Assembly (NCBI GenBank): GCA_020853975.1 | Contig: JADYXW010000087.1 | Location: 1-34,116, forward strand | DNA from: Phycisphaerales bacterium | Lineage (GTDB): Bacteria; Planctomycetota; Phycisphaerae; Phycisphaerales; UBA1924 | DNA: 34,116 nt | Direction of reading: 5' to 3' | The notes under the pieces: generated by a model | The model's input: only the letters and a program-made list of their open reading frames with translations | What the model was told of the DNA's origin: nothing | Databases searched by the model: none | Shown here: positions 10,105-17,487 of the stretch, in pieces | Numbering within the stretch: position 1 is the first letter of the stretch | Layout: each line of letters opens with the position of its first letter | Made by a program: the position numbers and the translations under genes

Positions 10105-11322
10105 TCAGCGCGGGCCCAGGATCATGGCCTCGACTTCCCCCGGCGCGTCGTAGCACTTGCCGAAGACAGTCTTGCTGAACTCGGGGAGGGAGACTTCCTC
10201 CTGCCGGACAAACCCGACCTGCCTGGGGAGCTTTCCGAGCCGGTGAAGGTCGACCATGGCGCACACGCCCGCCGCGGTGGTGAGCTCGATCGCGGGCCAC
10301 GGGCGGCCCAGCAGATCCGTCGCGGGAATGTTGCGCCGGAAGTTCACCTGCCAAGGGCGGCCGTTCTTCATGCCGATGCCGTTCACGAAGATCACCACCA
10401 CATCCTGCAGTGTCCGCGCCAGCGAGTGGTCAAAGAGATCGATGAGCAGCCAGCGATCAAACTTCTGCCCCTTGGCGTTGGGAGTCGCTCGCTCGGTCGC
10501 GAGGCCCAGGTCCTGCAGAAGGAACTTCATCAGATCCCGGTGGCCGGGGTAGCGGATGGTCTTGTACGCCACGTCCGCCTCGGGCGCGAGCCTCGTCTCG
10601 TTCTCCAGGGTCTCCACCAGCGTGCCCACGCCGCCCGAGGTGTAGAACGCCTCGTACTCGATGCCCTCAAGGCTGAACCGCTCGAGGCCCTCGAGCGCAG
10701 GAACCTTTACCTTGTGCCCGTGCAGCATCACGTTGCAAGGCTCGCAGTACTCGTTCACCACGCCCGCCGCAGACCAGGTGACGTTGTATTTGAGCTGGTT
10801 GGTCGGGAACTGGGAGAGCGCCCCCACGCGGAGCGTGAGGCTCTGCACACTGTCGAACTCCTTCGCCACGTCGTACGCCGCGATGGCGATGTACCCCGGC
10901 GCCAGCCCGCACTGCGGGACCAGCGCCACCTTCGCCCGCCCGGAGTCGGCGATGCTCTTGACCGCGTCGGTGGTCTCCACGTCCTCGGTCACGTCGAAGT
11001 AGTGCACGCCCAGCTCGTTGGCCATCTCCGCAATGCCCTTCACAAAGTTGAACGGGAGCATGCAGACGACGTACTGGTGTCCCTTGAGCAACGCCCGCAC
11101 CGCCGCGGGGTCGTTCACGTCGACCTGGCGGCTATCAAAGCTCACCTGGAAGGGTACCTTGCCCTTGAGCGAGCCGAGGATGGCGGCGGCCTCGTCGAGC
11201 GACACCTTCTCCCGGTCGGCGATGGTCACGTGGTACGCGCCGCCACCCGCGGCCAGAAGGAGTTCCGCGACGGACTTTCCCACCTTGCCCGCGCCCAGCA
11301 CCAGCACCCGCTGCACAGCCAT
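10105..11322 (-). CDS. Saccharopine dehydrogenase-like NAD(P)-dependent oxidoreductase
   Basis: 405 residues from the ATG at 11322, which has AAAGGA 5 nt upstream; the open frame continues further upstream but without initiation signals. The N-terminus is a Rossmann nucleotide-binding fold (VLVLGAGKVGKSVAEL, residues 6-21). Typical family segments follow: FDVTEDVETT, LVPQCGLAPGYIAI, and a C-terminal substrate domain with WSAAGVVNEYCEP. In this family related enzymes act in lysine metabolism (saccharopine) or polyamine synthesis (carboxynorspermidine dehydrogenase). The substrate cannot be read from the sequence, and no lysine-pathway neighbour supports it. It is divergent from metK across 205 bp. 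Confidence 0.88.
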   Translation of the reverse strand: MAVQRVLVLGAGKVGKSVAELLLAAGGGAYHVTIADREKVSLDEAAAILGSLKGKVPFQVSFDSRQVDVNDPAAVRALLKGHQYVVCMLPFNFVKGIAEMANELGVHYFDVTEDVETTDAVKSIADSGRAKVALVPQCGLAPGYIAIAAYDVAKEFDSVQSLTLRVGALSQFPTNQLKYNVTWSAAGVVNEYCEPCNVMLHGHKVKVPALEGLERFSLEGIEYEAFYTSGGVGTLVETLENETRLAPEADVAYKTIRYPGHRDLMKFLLQDLGLATERATPNAKGQKFDRWLLIDLFDHSLARTLQDVVVIFVNGIGMKNGRPWQVNFRRNIPATDLLGRPWPAIELTTAAGVCAMVDLHRLGKLPRQVGFVRQEEVSLPEFSKTVFGKCYDAPGEVEAMILGPR

Positions 11323-11442
11323 GATCGTCCTTTCAAGGGGTCGGTCGCCCCGATAAATCGTGATTGAAGGGTCCGCGGGCAAGCCCACGACGCTCGCCGA
11401 ACCATTCTTGCACCGCAGGGAGCCGCCTTCGACCCCACCCCC

Positions 11443-11471
11443 ACGACAAACCGCGAACCCACAGATATACT
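11443..11471 (+). promoter_or_regulatory. Candidate metK promoter
   Basis: ACGACA (11443-11448, 4 of 6 to -35) and TATACT (11466-11471, 5 of 6 to -10) with a 17-nt spacer. Start of transcription near 11478 would leave about 50 nt of leader holding a small CCGGC/GCCGG hairpin (11481-11495). The leader is too short for a SAM-I riboswitch. Confidence 0.5.
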
Positions 11472-11527
11472 TTGCCCCTTCCGGCCTCGCGCCGGGCCTT
11501 TCCAGCCTTTCAACAAGAGAGCCCCCC

Positions 11528-12727
11528 ATGCCGCAGTCCATGCTCTTCACCTCCGAGTCCGTCTCTATGGGCCACCCGGACAAGGTCGCCGACCAGATCT
11601 CCGACGCGGTGCTCGACGCGATGATCGCAGACGACCCCTACAGCCGCGTCGCCTGCGAGACGCTCTGCTGCACCGGCCTGGTCGTGGTCGCGGGCGAGGT
11701 CACCACGAAGACCTACGTGAACATCCCCGACCTCGTCCGCGAGACCGTCCGCGAGATCGGCTACATCTCCGGCGACATGCGCTTCGACGCGGACTCATGC
11801 GGCGTGATGGTCGCGCTCAACAAGCAATCCCCCCACATCGCCATGGGCGTCGACCGCGAGGGCGCGGGCGATCAGGGCATGATGTTCGGCTTTGCGTGCA
11901 GGGACACGCCCGAGCTCATGCCCCTGGCCATTCAGCTCTCCCACCAGCTCGTCGAGCGCCAGGCCGAGGTCCGCAGGACCGGCAAGATCTCGGGCCTTCG
12001 CCCCGACGCCAAGAGCCAGGTGACCGTGGAGTACGACCGCAACAAGCCAGTCCGCATCGACACCGTCGTGCTCTCGACCCAGCACGATGCCTCCTGGAAC
12101 GACCGCCAGGAGCAGCTCAAGCGGGAGGTCACCGAGCACATCATCAAGCCCGTGCTCGGGCAGTGGTGGAACCCCGCGATCACTGTCCACGTGAATCCGA
12201 CCGGGTGCTTCGAGATCGGCGGCCCCCACGGCGACACCGGCCTTACCGGCCGCAAAATCATCGTGGACACCTACGGCGGGATGGGCCGGCACGGGGGCGG
12301 CGCCTTCTCCGGCAAAGACCCCACAAAGGTCGATCGCTCCGCCGCCTACATGGCCAGGTACATTGCCAAGAACGTCGTCGCGGCGGGCCTCGCCGACCGC
12401 TGCGAGATCCAGCTCTCCTACGCCATCGGCGTCGCCGAGCCCACCAGCGTCTACGTCGATTGCTTCGGCACGAACACCGTCGACGAGACGAAGATCAGCA
12501 AGGCCATCCGCGATACCTTCAAGCTCACGCCCCGCGGCATCATCGAGACGCTGAACCTGCGGAAACCCATCTACTCCGCGACGGCCCGGCACGGGCACTT
12601 TGGCCGCAAGCCCTACACCGCGAACTACGTCGATCCGGTCAGTCGGAAGAGCTCGGCCGAGAAGCTTGAGTTCTTCCCCTGGGAGAAAACCGACAAGGCC
12701 GAGTCGCTCAAGAAGCTCTGCTCCTGA
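11528..12727 (+). CDS. metK: S-adenosylmethionine synthase
   Basis: 399 residues, matching the usual length of about 385-400. It makes S-adenosylmethionine from methionine and ATP in the cytosol. Diagnostic motifs are [20 protein letters not shown] near the N-terminus, the hexapeptide-region [12 protein letters not shown], and the P-loop-like [19 protein letters not shown]. The ATG at 11528 is preceded by a weak purine stretch (AAGAGAG); a second in-frame ATG at 11540 is possible. A strong intrinsic terminator follows, so the gene is probably monocistronic. It is convergent with the YggS-type gene. Confidence 0.98.
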   Translation: MPQSMLFTSESVSMGHPDKVADQISDAVLDAMIADDPYSRVACETLCCTGLVVVAGEVTTKTYVNIPDLVRETVREIGYISGDMRFDADSCGVMVALNKQSPHIAMGVDREGAGDQGMMFGFACRDTPELMPLAIQLSHQLVERQAEVRRTGKISGLRPDAKSQVTVEYDRNKPVRIDTVVLSTQHDASWNDRQEQLKREVTEHIIKPVLGQWWNPAITVHVNPTGCFEIGGPHGDTGLTGRKIIVDTYGGMGRHGGGAFSGKDPTKVDRSAAYMARYIAKNVVAAGLADRCEIQLSYAIGVAEPTSVYVDCFGTNTVDETKISKAIRDTFKLTPRGIIETLNLRKPIYSATARHGHFGRKPYTANYVDPVSRKSSAEKLEFFPWEKTDKAESLKKLCS

Positions 12728-12755
12728 GCGCCCCCGAGAATCATCGAAGCTCACT

Positions 12756-12787
12756 CGCCGCACGGGCAATCCCCGCGCGGCTTTTTC
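12756..12787 (+). terminator. Intrinsic terminator after metK
   Basis: A GC-rich stem (GCCGC..GGG pairing with CCC..GCGGC, loop CAAT) is followed directly by TTTTTCTT, the classic rho-independent form. It lies 29 nt after the metK stop and just before the convergent gene's 3' end. Confidence 0.8.
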
Positions 12788-12800
12788 TTGCGATGCCCGG

Positions 12801-13718
12801 TCAGGCCTCGGTCGCGTCTTCGCCCTCGTCGGGCTCCACGGGCTCGGCCCGCTCGGGCCCCGTCGGCGCTGCGCCGAAGATCGCCGAACCCACGCGAACG
12901 ATGTTCGCTCCCTCGCTGATCGCCACCTCAAAGTCGCCCGACATGCCCATTGAGAGCAGGTTGAACGGGCCCTCGCTCACACCCCGAGTGGCCATTTCCT
13001 CGAACAGGTCGCGGCAACGAGCAAACGCCGGCCTTGCGTCCTCGGGCTTGCCCTCGGCCGCCATCGTCATCAGCCCGCGCAGGCGGACGTTGATCATCGT
13101 CCCGATCTGCTCGGCGAGCGGGATCGCCGCGGGCAGCGGGCACCCGTACTTCTGCGATTCCCCGGAGCAGTTGACCTGCAGGAGCACCTCGATCACCTGG
13201 TCCCGCCTCAGGGCGAGCTGCTGCAACTCTTCCGCGAGGCGCAGCGAGTCGACCGAGTGGATGAGCCTCGTGAACTCCACGACCTTGCGGGCCTTGTTTC
13301 GTTGAAGGTGCCCGATCATGTGCCAGCGCACGCCATCCCGCCCGGCTGGCAGGGTCGGCGCTGGCCTCAGCTTCGCGTCCGAACTCTCGAAGAGAGATTC
13401 GCCACCCACGGCCCTGTGCTTGCCCGCGGGGACGAGCTTCTGCCTCGCGAAATACTCCTCCACGATCGCCGCGTGCTGCATCAGCACCTGCACCCGGTTC
13501 TCGCCGAAGTCCCGGTGGCCCAGCTCGAGCAGGGTTCGGATCTGCTCCGGCGCCGCGGTCTTGGTCACCGCGACGAGGATGATCTCACCCGGCTTGCGCC
13601 CACTGCGCGCCGCCGCCTGCGCCACGCGCTCTTGCACGCTCGCGTACCGCGCCGGCAGCGGGTCTGTGGTCACTTTGGCCGCTGGAGTGGTTGGCACGGT
13701 CAGTTCCCGGGCGGTCAT
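12801..13718 (-). CDS. YggS/PLPBP-family pyridoxal phosphate-binding protein
   Basis: 305 residues from the ATG at 13718, which has GGAGG 8 nt upstream. The family is a single-domain alanine-racemase-like barrel that binds PLP and maintains B6 and amino-acid homeostasis without known catalysis. The PLP lysine is in LVAVTKTAAPE (Lys53). Other family marks are FGENRVQ, WHMIGHLQRNKA, LLQVNCSGESQKYG, GLMTMA, LSMGMSGDFEVAISEGA and VRVGSAIFG. An insertion between FGENRVQ and WHMIGHLQ (about residues 85-125) makes it longer than the usual 230. The C-terminus ends in an acidic tail. It is divergent from the peroxiredoxin gene, with 119 bp between starts. Confidence 0.93.
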   Translation of the reverse strand: MTARELTVPTTPAAKVTTDPLPARYASVQERVAQAAARSGRKPGEIILVAVTKTAAPEQIRTLLELGHRDFGENRVQVLMQHAAIVEEYFARQKLVPAGKHRAVGGESLFESSDAKLRPAPTLPAGRDGVRWHMIGHLQRNKARKVVEFTRLIHSVDSLRLAEELQQLALRRDQVIEVLLQVNCSGESQKYGCPLPAAIPLAEQIGTMINVRLRGLMTMAAEGKPEDARPAFARCRDLFEEMATRGVSEGPFNLLSMGMSGDFEVAISEGANIVRVGSAIFGAAPTGPERAEPVEPDEGEDATEA

Positions 13719-13837
13719 GCGTCGCGCCTCCGTGCGCTCGGGGCCCATCCCCGGTCGAGCGGTGTAGCATAGGGCATGGCGCCACGGGCTGCGCCGACGC
13801 CGGTCCCCTCGCACCACTCTCCCACAGGAACTCCCCA

Positions 13838-14314
13838 GTGCCAATCCCCCCCCGCAGCACGCCCCTCGCCGTTGGCGACGTTGCCCCGGACTTCACCCTC
13901 CAGGACCAGAACCGCAAGGACTGGAAGCTCTCAGACGCTGTCCGCAAGGGCGACGTCGCCCTCAGCGTCATCCCCTTTGCCTTCACCGGGGTCTGCGGCA
14001 CGGAGATGGGTTGCATCTCCAAGGACGCGGCCACCTGGCAGGGCAAGGGCGCCACCGTGGTCGGCCTCTGCTGCGACAGCCCCTTCGCCAACGCCGCCTG
14101 GGCCGCCAAGGAGGGATACACCCACACCATCCTCTCCGACCTCCACCGAGAAGTCACGAAGGGCTACGGGATCTATTGGCCCGAGATGAACGTCGCCCAG
14201 CGAGCCACCATCCTCATCGGCAAGTCCGCCGATGGCGTGGGGCGGGTGAAGTTCATCCAGACCCGCCCGCCCGGTCAAGCCATGGACTGGTCGAGCGTCC
14301 TGGGGATGCTGTAA
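13838..14314 (+). CDS. Peroxiredoxin, AhpC/TSA family (AhpE/BCP-like)
   Basis: 158 residues from a GTG with AGGA 8 nt upstream; no ATG exists in the frame near the domain start. The thioredoxin fold starts at VGDVAPDFTLQD. The peroxidatic site is FTGVCGTEM, with Cys53 in the conserved TxxC arrangement and an additional Cys59. A CC pair (78-79) replaces the usual sequence near SCDS. The conserved Arg is in NVAQRATILI. The enzyme should reduce peroxides using thiol donors in the cytosol. A TAGCAT hexamer at 13765-13770 could be its -10. Its stop codon overlaps the start of a small lipoprotein gene (TAATG). Confidence 0.92.
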   Translation: MPIPPRSTPLAVGDVAPDFTLQDQNRKDWKLSDAVRKGDVALSVIPFAFTGVCGTEMGCISKDAATWQGKGATVVGLCCDSPFANAAWAAKEGYTHTILSDLHREVTKGYGIYWPEMNVAQRATILIGKSADGVGRVKFIQTRPPGQAMDWSSVLGML

Positions 14315-14469
14315 TGCGGACCCGCATCAAGCTCGCACTTGGCTGCCTTCTCGCGCTCGCCGGCTGCGGAGGCCGAACAGTCTGCGAAGGCTTCAAGGGT
14401 GGTTCGCCCACGCCCGAAAGCCCTTCGCAGCAGCAGCCCGCCGTACAGACTGAGCCCAGCGGGCGCTAG
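14314..14469 (+). CDS. Small lipoprotein
   Basis: 51 residues. The ATG overlaps the peroxiredoxin stop (TAATG), suggesting coupled translation. The N-terminus is a lipoprotein signal: basic MRTRIK, hydrophobic core, and the lipobox LALAGC with Cys18 as the likely lipidation site. The mature part is only about 34 residues, rich in Ser, Pro and Gln, with one further Cys. No fold or family is recognised. It may be a small secreted entericidin-like peptide, but that is only a size analogy. Confidence 0.65.
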   Translation: MRTRIKLALGCLLALAGCGGRTVCEGFKGGSPTPESPSQQQPAVQTEPSGR

Positions 14470-14472
14470 ACT
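14467..14472 (+). promoter_or_regulatory. Candidate -10 hexamer of gpmI
   Basis: TAGACT ends 6 nt before the gpmI ATG; its TAG is also the stop codon of the lipoprotein gene. No Shine-Dalgarno lies between, so transcription from here would give a leaderless gpmI message. No good -35 is visible. Confidence 0.4.
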
Positions 14473-14477
14473 GCCTC

Positions 14478-16151
14478 ATGGCTACCCCCGCGATCTCGCC
14501 CCTTGTGCTCATCATCCGCGACGGCTGGGGGCTCAATCCCAACCCCGAGCACAAGGCGTTCGACGCCGTCCGTCTCGCGCGAACGCCCGTCGCCGACGGT
14601 CTGATGGCACGTTTCCCCTGGACGCTCGTCAAGACCAGCGGCGAGGACGTGGGCCTGCCCGGGGGCACCATGGGCAACAGCGAGGTGGGGCACCAGAACA
14701 TCGGCGCCGGACGCGTCGTCCCTCAGGAATCGCTGGTGATGACCCGCGCCTGCGCGTCGGGCCTGCACACCAACGCCGCGATCAAGGCCGCCGCCGAGAA
14801 CACCCGACGGGGCGGCTCGCTGCACCTGTTGGGCATCAACTCGGACGCGGGTGTTCACGGGCTTCTCGAGCACCTCTTTGCCATCCTGAAGGCGGTCAAG
14901 GTCCTCGGCGTCCCCGCCGCCCGCGTCTTCGTCCACCTCTTCACCGACGGCCGGGACACCGGTCCCTTCACCGGGCTCGCCTTCGCCTCTCGCGTGGAGG
15001 CCGCGTGCGCCGAGATCGGCGTAGGCAGGATCGCGACGGTCGTGGGCCGCTACTACGCGATGGACCGGGACCACCGCTGGGAGCGTGTGCGGCTCGCCTT
15101 TGACGCCCTGACCGGTCGGGCGGATGCACCCCGCTTCGCGGACGCCGCCGCTGCCATCCAGGAGTACTACGACCACCCCACGGCCCCCAATCTGGCCGGC
15201 GATGAGTTCATCACACCCCGGCTCGTCGGGGCTGAGGACCCCGCCTCGCGAATCCGCGATGGTGACAGCGTGATCTTCTACAACTACCGGGGGGATCGCC
15301 CACGCGAGCTGAGCGCCGCGTTCGTCTTCCCCGATGACGCCTGGGCACAGGTCAAGCCTTCCCCGGATTCCGGCACAAGAGGCTTTGACCGGGGCCCGCG
15401 CCTGGGTGTGCACTACGTCACGATGACCGACTATTGGACCGCGCTCGCCCCGCACATTCAGGGCGTCGCGTTCCCCAAGCCCCCGCGCATGACGAACATC
15501 CTCGGTGAGCGCATCGCCTCGCTGGGGCTCCGCCAGTTCCGCTGCGCGGAGACCGAGAAGTACCCGCACGTCACCTTTTTCTTCAACGACTACCGCGAGC
15601 CGCCCTTTGAGGGAGAGACCCGCGAGAACCCGCAGAGCCCAAAGGTCGCAACCTACGACCAGAAGCCGGAGATGGCAGCGGAGGAGGTCTGCCAGGCCGC
15701 GCTGCGCCGGCTCGCCGCCCCCGACTGCGAGCACCTACTCGTCATCAACTTCGCGAACGGCGACATGGTGGGCCACACCGGCAATCTCGCCGCCGCCACC
15801 CGTGCGTGCGAAGTCGTGGACGCGTGCGTGGGCCGCATTGTCGAGGCGACGCTCGCGCGGGGCGGCGCTCTCATCGTGACCGCCGACCATGGCAACGCGG
15901 AGCAGATGTTCGACCCGGCGACCAACGCCCCGCACACGTCGCACACCACCTACGACGTCCCTCTGATCCTGGTCAGCCCCACGCACCAGTCTCGCCGTCT
16001 TCGCGGGGATCAGGAGCCCAAAGGTTGGTTTGATCCCAAGGCCCGCGCGCTGCGCGGAAGGCTGGGGGACATCGCCCCCACCATTCTCGACGTGATGGGC
16101 CTTCCCAAGCCGGTAGAAATGACGGGAACTTCGCTCCTCGCGCCGGGATAG
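14478..16151 (+). CDS. gpmI: 2,3-bisphosphoglycerate-independent phosphoglycerate mutase
   Basis: 557 residues, slightly over the usual 510. It interconverts 3- and 2-phosphoglycerate in glycolysis using two manganese ions. The alkaline-phosphatase-like metal sites are visible: IIRDGWGLNPNPEHKA (Asp15), the phospho-serine in GGTMGNSEVGHQNIGAGR (Ser68), FTDGRDTGP, YNYRGDRPRE, NFANGDMVGHTGN and TADHGNAEQM. An insertion after AQVKPSPD (about residue 295) and a C-terminal extension explain the extra length. The gene starts 8 bp after the lipoprotein gene. Confidence 0.97.
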   Translation: MATPAISPLVLIIRDGWGLNPNPEHKAFDAVRLARTPVADGLMARFPWTLVKTSGEDVGLPGGTMGNSEVGHQNIGAGRVVPQESLVMTRACASGLHTNAAIKAAAENTRRGGSLHLLGINSDAGVHGLLEHLFAILKAVKVLGVPAARVFVHLFTDGRDTGPFTGLAFASRVEAACAEIGVGRIATVVGRYYAMDRDHRWERVRLAFDALTGRADAPRFADAAAAIQEYYDHPTAPNLAGDEFITPRLVGAEDPASRIRDGDSVIFYNYRGDRPRELSAAFVFPDDAWAQVKPSPDSGTRGFDRGPRLGVHYVTMTDYWTALAPHIQGVAFPKPPRMTNILGERIASLGLRQFRCAETEKYPHVTFFFNDYREPPFEGETRENPQSPKVATYDQKPEMAAEEVCQAALRRLAAPDCEHLLVINFANGDMVGHTGNLAAATRACEVVDACVGRIVEATLARGGALIVTADHGNAEQMFDPATNAPHTSHTTYDVPLILVSPTHQSRRLRGDQEPKGWFDPKARALRGRLGDIAPTILDVMGLPKPVEMTGTSLLAPG

Positions 16152-16158
16152 ACACCGG

Positions 16159-16416
16159 TCAGTCCACAGCGTCCTCGTCGCCAGGCGCCGCGCCGGGTGC
16201 CTGCCTCGCGTCGATGCGCTCAGCAAGCCCCCCCAAAGAGGCCTCGATGCGTGCAAGGCGCGCCGTCAACTCGCCCAGCCTCGCCTGCAGCGCGGCGAGC
16301 TGCTCCGAGAGCTGTTCCAGCTCACGATCGGCGAAGGTCTGCGCCTCTTCGAGCCGAGAGAGCCGCTTGGGCACTTCCTGCGCCGCTGCGTCCGGCCTCT
16401 GGGGATTGCCTGTCAT
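16159..16416 (-). CDS. SlyX-like short coiled-coil protein
   Basis: 85 residues from an ATG with AGGAG 6 nt upstream. Nearly the whole chain from about residue 17 to 68 is heptad-patterned (RLSRLEEAQTFADRELEQLS and following), matching the SlyX family plan of a short cytoplasmic coiled coil of about 70 residues. The C-terminus is acidic. SlyX proteins have no established biochemical role. The gene is convergent with gpmI (7 bp apart) and divergent from the barrel gene. The coil is generic, so the family name is moderately sure. Confidence 0.75.
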   Translation of the reverse strand: MTGNPQRPDAAAQEVPKRLSRLEEAQTFADRELEQLSEQLAALQARLGELTARLARIEASLGGLAERIDARQAPGAAPGDEDAVD

Positions 16417-16455
16417 TACCGGCTCCTGCGTGGGAGAGTCGGGCCGCCGAGAGGG

Positions 16456-16461
16456 TAGCCT
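16456..16461 (+). promoter_or_regulatory. Candidate -10 hexamer of the PagL-like gene
   Basis: TAGCCT ends 7 nt before the ATG at 16468 with no ribosome site between, as expected for a leaderless message. No -35 is evident. Confidence 0.35.
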
Positions 16462-16467
16462 TGCCCC

Positions 16468-17106
16468 ATGCTTCAGAGCCCTCTCATATCGACCGCCGCG
16501 TGCTGCCTTGCTGCTCTCCCAGCGTTTGCAGAAGACGTGCCGACGATCACGGTGAACCCCGCGCCGTTCGAGTACCGCGCCGAACCACCCGCCGCAGAGC
16601 CCGCGTCCGCCCCGAGCTCCGTCGCCTCCTTCGGCGCCGCCGACACTCGATGGTGGTCCGTCGGCACTGGCGTCGCCTTTGACTTCGAGGACGGCACCAG
16701 CTTCAACGTGCACGGCAGCGCGAGCTACTTCGTCGCGGAGAACATCGAAACGGTGGGTGAGGTCGGCGCGTGGTACTACTCCCAGCCCGGCGAGGACGCC
16801 TTCGGCATCAATCCCGCGTTTGTGATCCGCTGGCATTTCATCAACAAGGGCTCGTGGACCGTGTTCGCCGACATCGGAATCGGCATGCTCCTGGTCTCGA
16901 GCGACGTGCCCGCGGACAACGGCACCTCGTTCAACCTCACGCCCCGTGCCGGCATCGGCCTGACGTACGCGTTGGACGACGCGGGCACGCGCCTGCAGCT
17001 CGGGCTCCGGTGGGCGCACGTCTCGAACGCGCGAATCACGGGACACGACGACAACTTCGGCGTGGACGCCGCGATGCCCTACATCGGGATCGTCTTCCCG
17101 TTCTGA
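16468..17106 (+). CDS. PagL-like lipid A deacylase (acyloxyacyl hydrolase family)
   Basis: 212 residues with a Sec signal peptide ending at about AFA-ED (residue 21), then a Pro/Ala-rich spacer and alternating beta strands ending in Phe (IGIVFPF), the usual C-terminus of outer-membrane barrels. RWAHVSNARI (181-190) matches the PagL active-site block HxSN, giving His184 and Ser186 as catalytic residues. PagL's acidic partner lies 14 residues after the His; here that position is Gly198, and Asp200 is the nearest acid. The family removes the 3-O-acyl chain from lipid A in the outer membrane, altering envelope charge and signalling. No lipid A genes are adjacent. Confidence 0.78.
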   Translation: MLQSPLISTAACCLAALPAFAEDVPTITVNPAPFEYRAEPPAAEPASAPSSVASFGAADTRWWSVGTGVAFDFEDGTSFNVHGSASYFVAENIETVGEVGAWYYSQPGEDAFGINPAFVIRWHFINKGSWTVFADIGIGMLLVSSDVPADNGTSFNLTPRAGIGLTYALDDAGTRLQLGLRWAHVSNARITGHDDNFGVDAAMPYIGIVFPF

Positions 17107-17142
17107 ATAGGCTGCGGCCCAAGTCCGCCGCCCACCCGAGCA

Positions 17143-17388
17143 TCACACGCCGCACGAACCTCGGGGCTTCCCGCAGCCGCACGACGCGCTGTGCACATGC
17201 CCGCCGGAAGCTGGCGCCGCCCCCGCTCTACCCCCGCCGGTTGCAAAGACGGAAAGCCGCCGCCTGAACACACGCCCCTTTCCCTCGGGATCGGCCACGG
17301 GCTTGTCCGCGTCCGCCGCGGCCCTCAGCACCTCGATAACCACAGGTGGCTTCCCGGGCTCAAGGCATTCGTATTCATAGATCGGCAT
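17143..17388 (-). CDS. FmdB-like small protein with degenerate zinc ribbon
   Basis: 81 residues from an ATG with GGAGGAG 4 nt upstream. The N-terminus MPIYEYEC is the FmdB/CxxC-CxxC regulatory-protein signature, but the second Cys of the first CxxC is replaced (CLEPGKP) and no second knuckle follows, so the zinc ribbon is probably lost. The C-terminal tail keeps the family's Cys/Gly-rich end (CGCGKPRGSCG). The family's role is uncertain (putative regulatory or assembly protein). It lies downstream of the prolyl oligopeptidase on the same strand, separated by a terminator-like hairpin. Confidence 0.8.
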   Translation of the reverse strand: MPIYEYECLEPGKPPVVIEVLRAAADADKPVADPEGKGRVFRRRLSVFATGGGRAGAAPASGGHVHSASCGCGKPRGSCGV

Positions 17389-17436
17389 AAGGCTCCTCCG
17401 TGGTCAGGTGTGCATCGTACGCCCCCACCATGAAAT

Positions 17437-17465
17437 AGGCCCCGACGCTCCACGCGCCGGGGCCT
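17437..17465 (-). terminator. Terminator-like hairpin after prolyl oligopeptidase
   Basis: AGGCCCCG and CGGGGCCT form a perfect 8-bp stem with a 13-nt loop, 22 nt after the stop of the prolyl oligopeptidase. On the minus strand TATTTCAT follows, a broken T-run, so termination is plausible but imperfect. Confidence 0.5.
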
Positions 17466-17487
17466 GAGACCATCATTGATTCCGTTC

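Noticed and set aside
11472..11527. SAM riboswitch upstream of metK
   Set aside because: The predicted leader is only about 50 nt with one small hairpin, too short for SAM-I, and no conserved core is visible.
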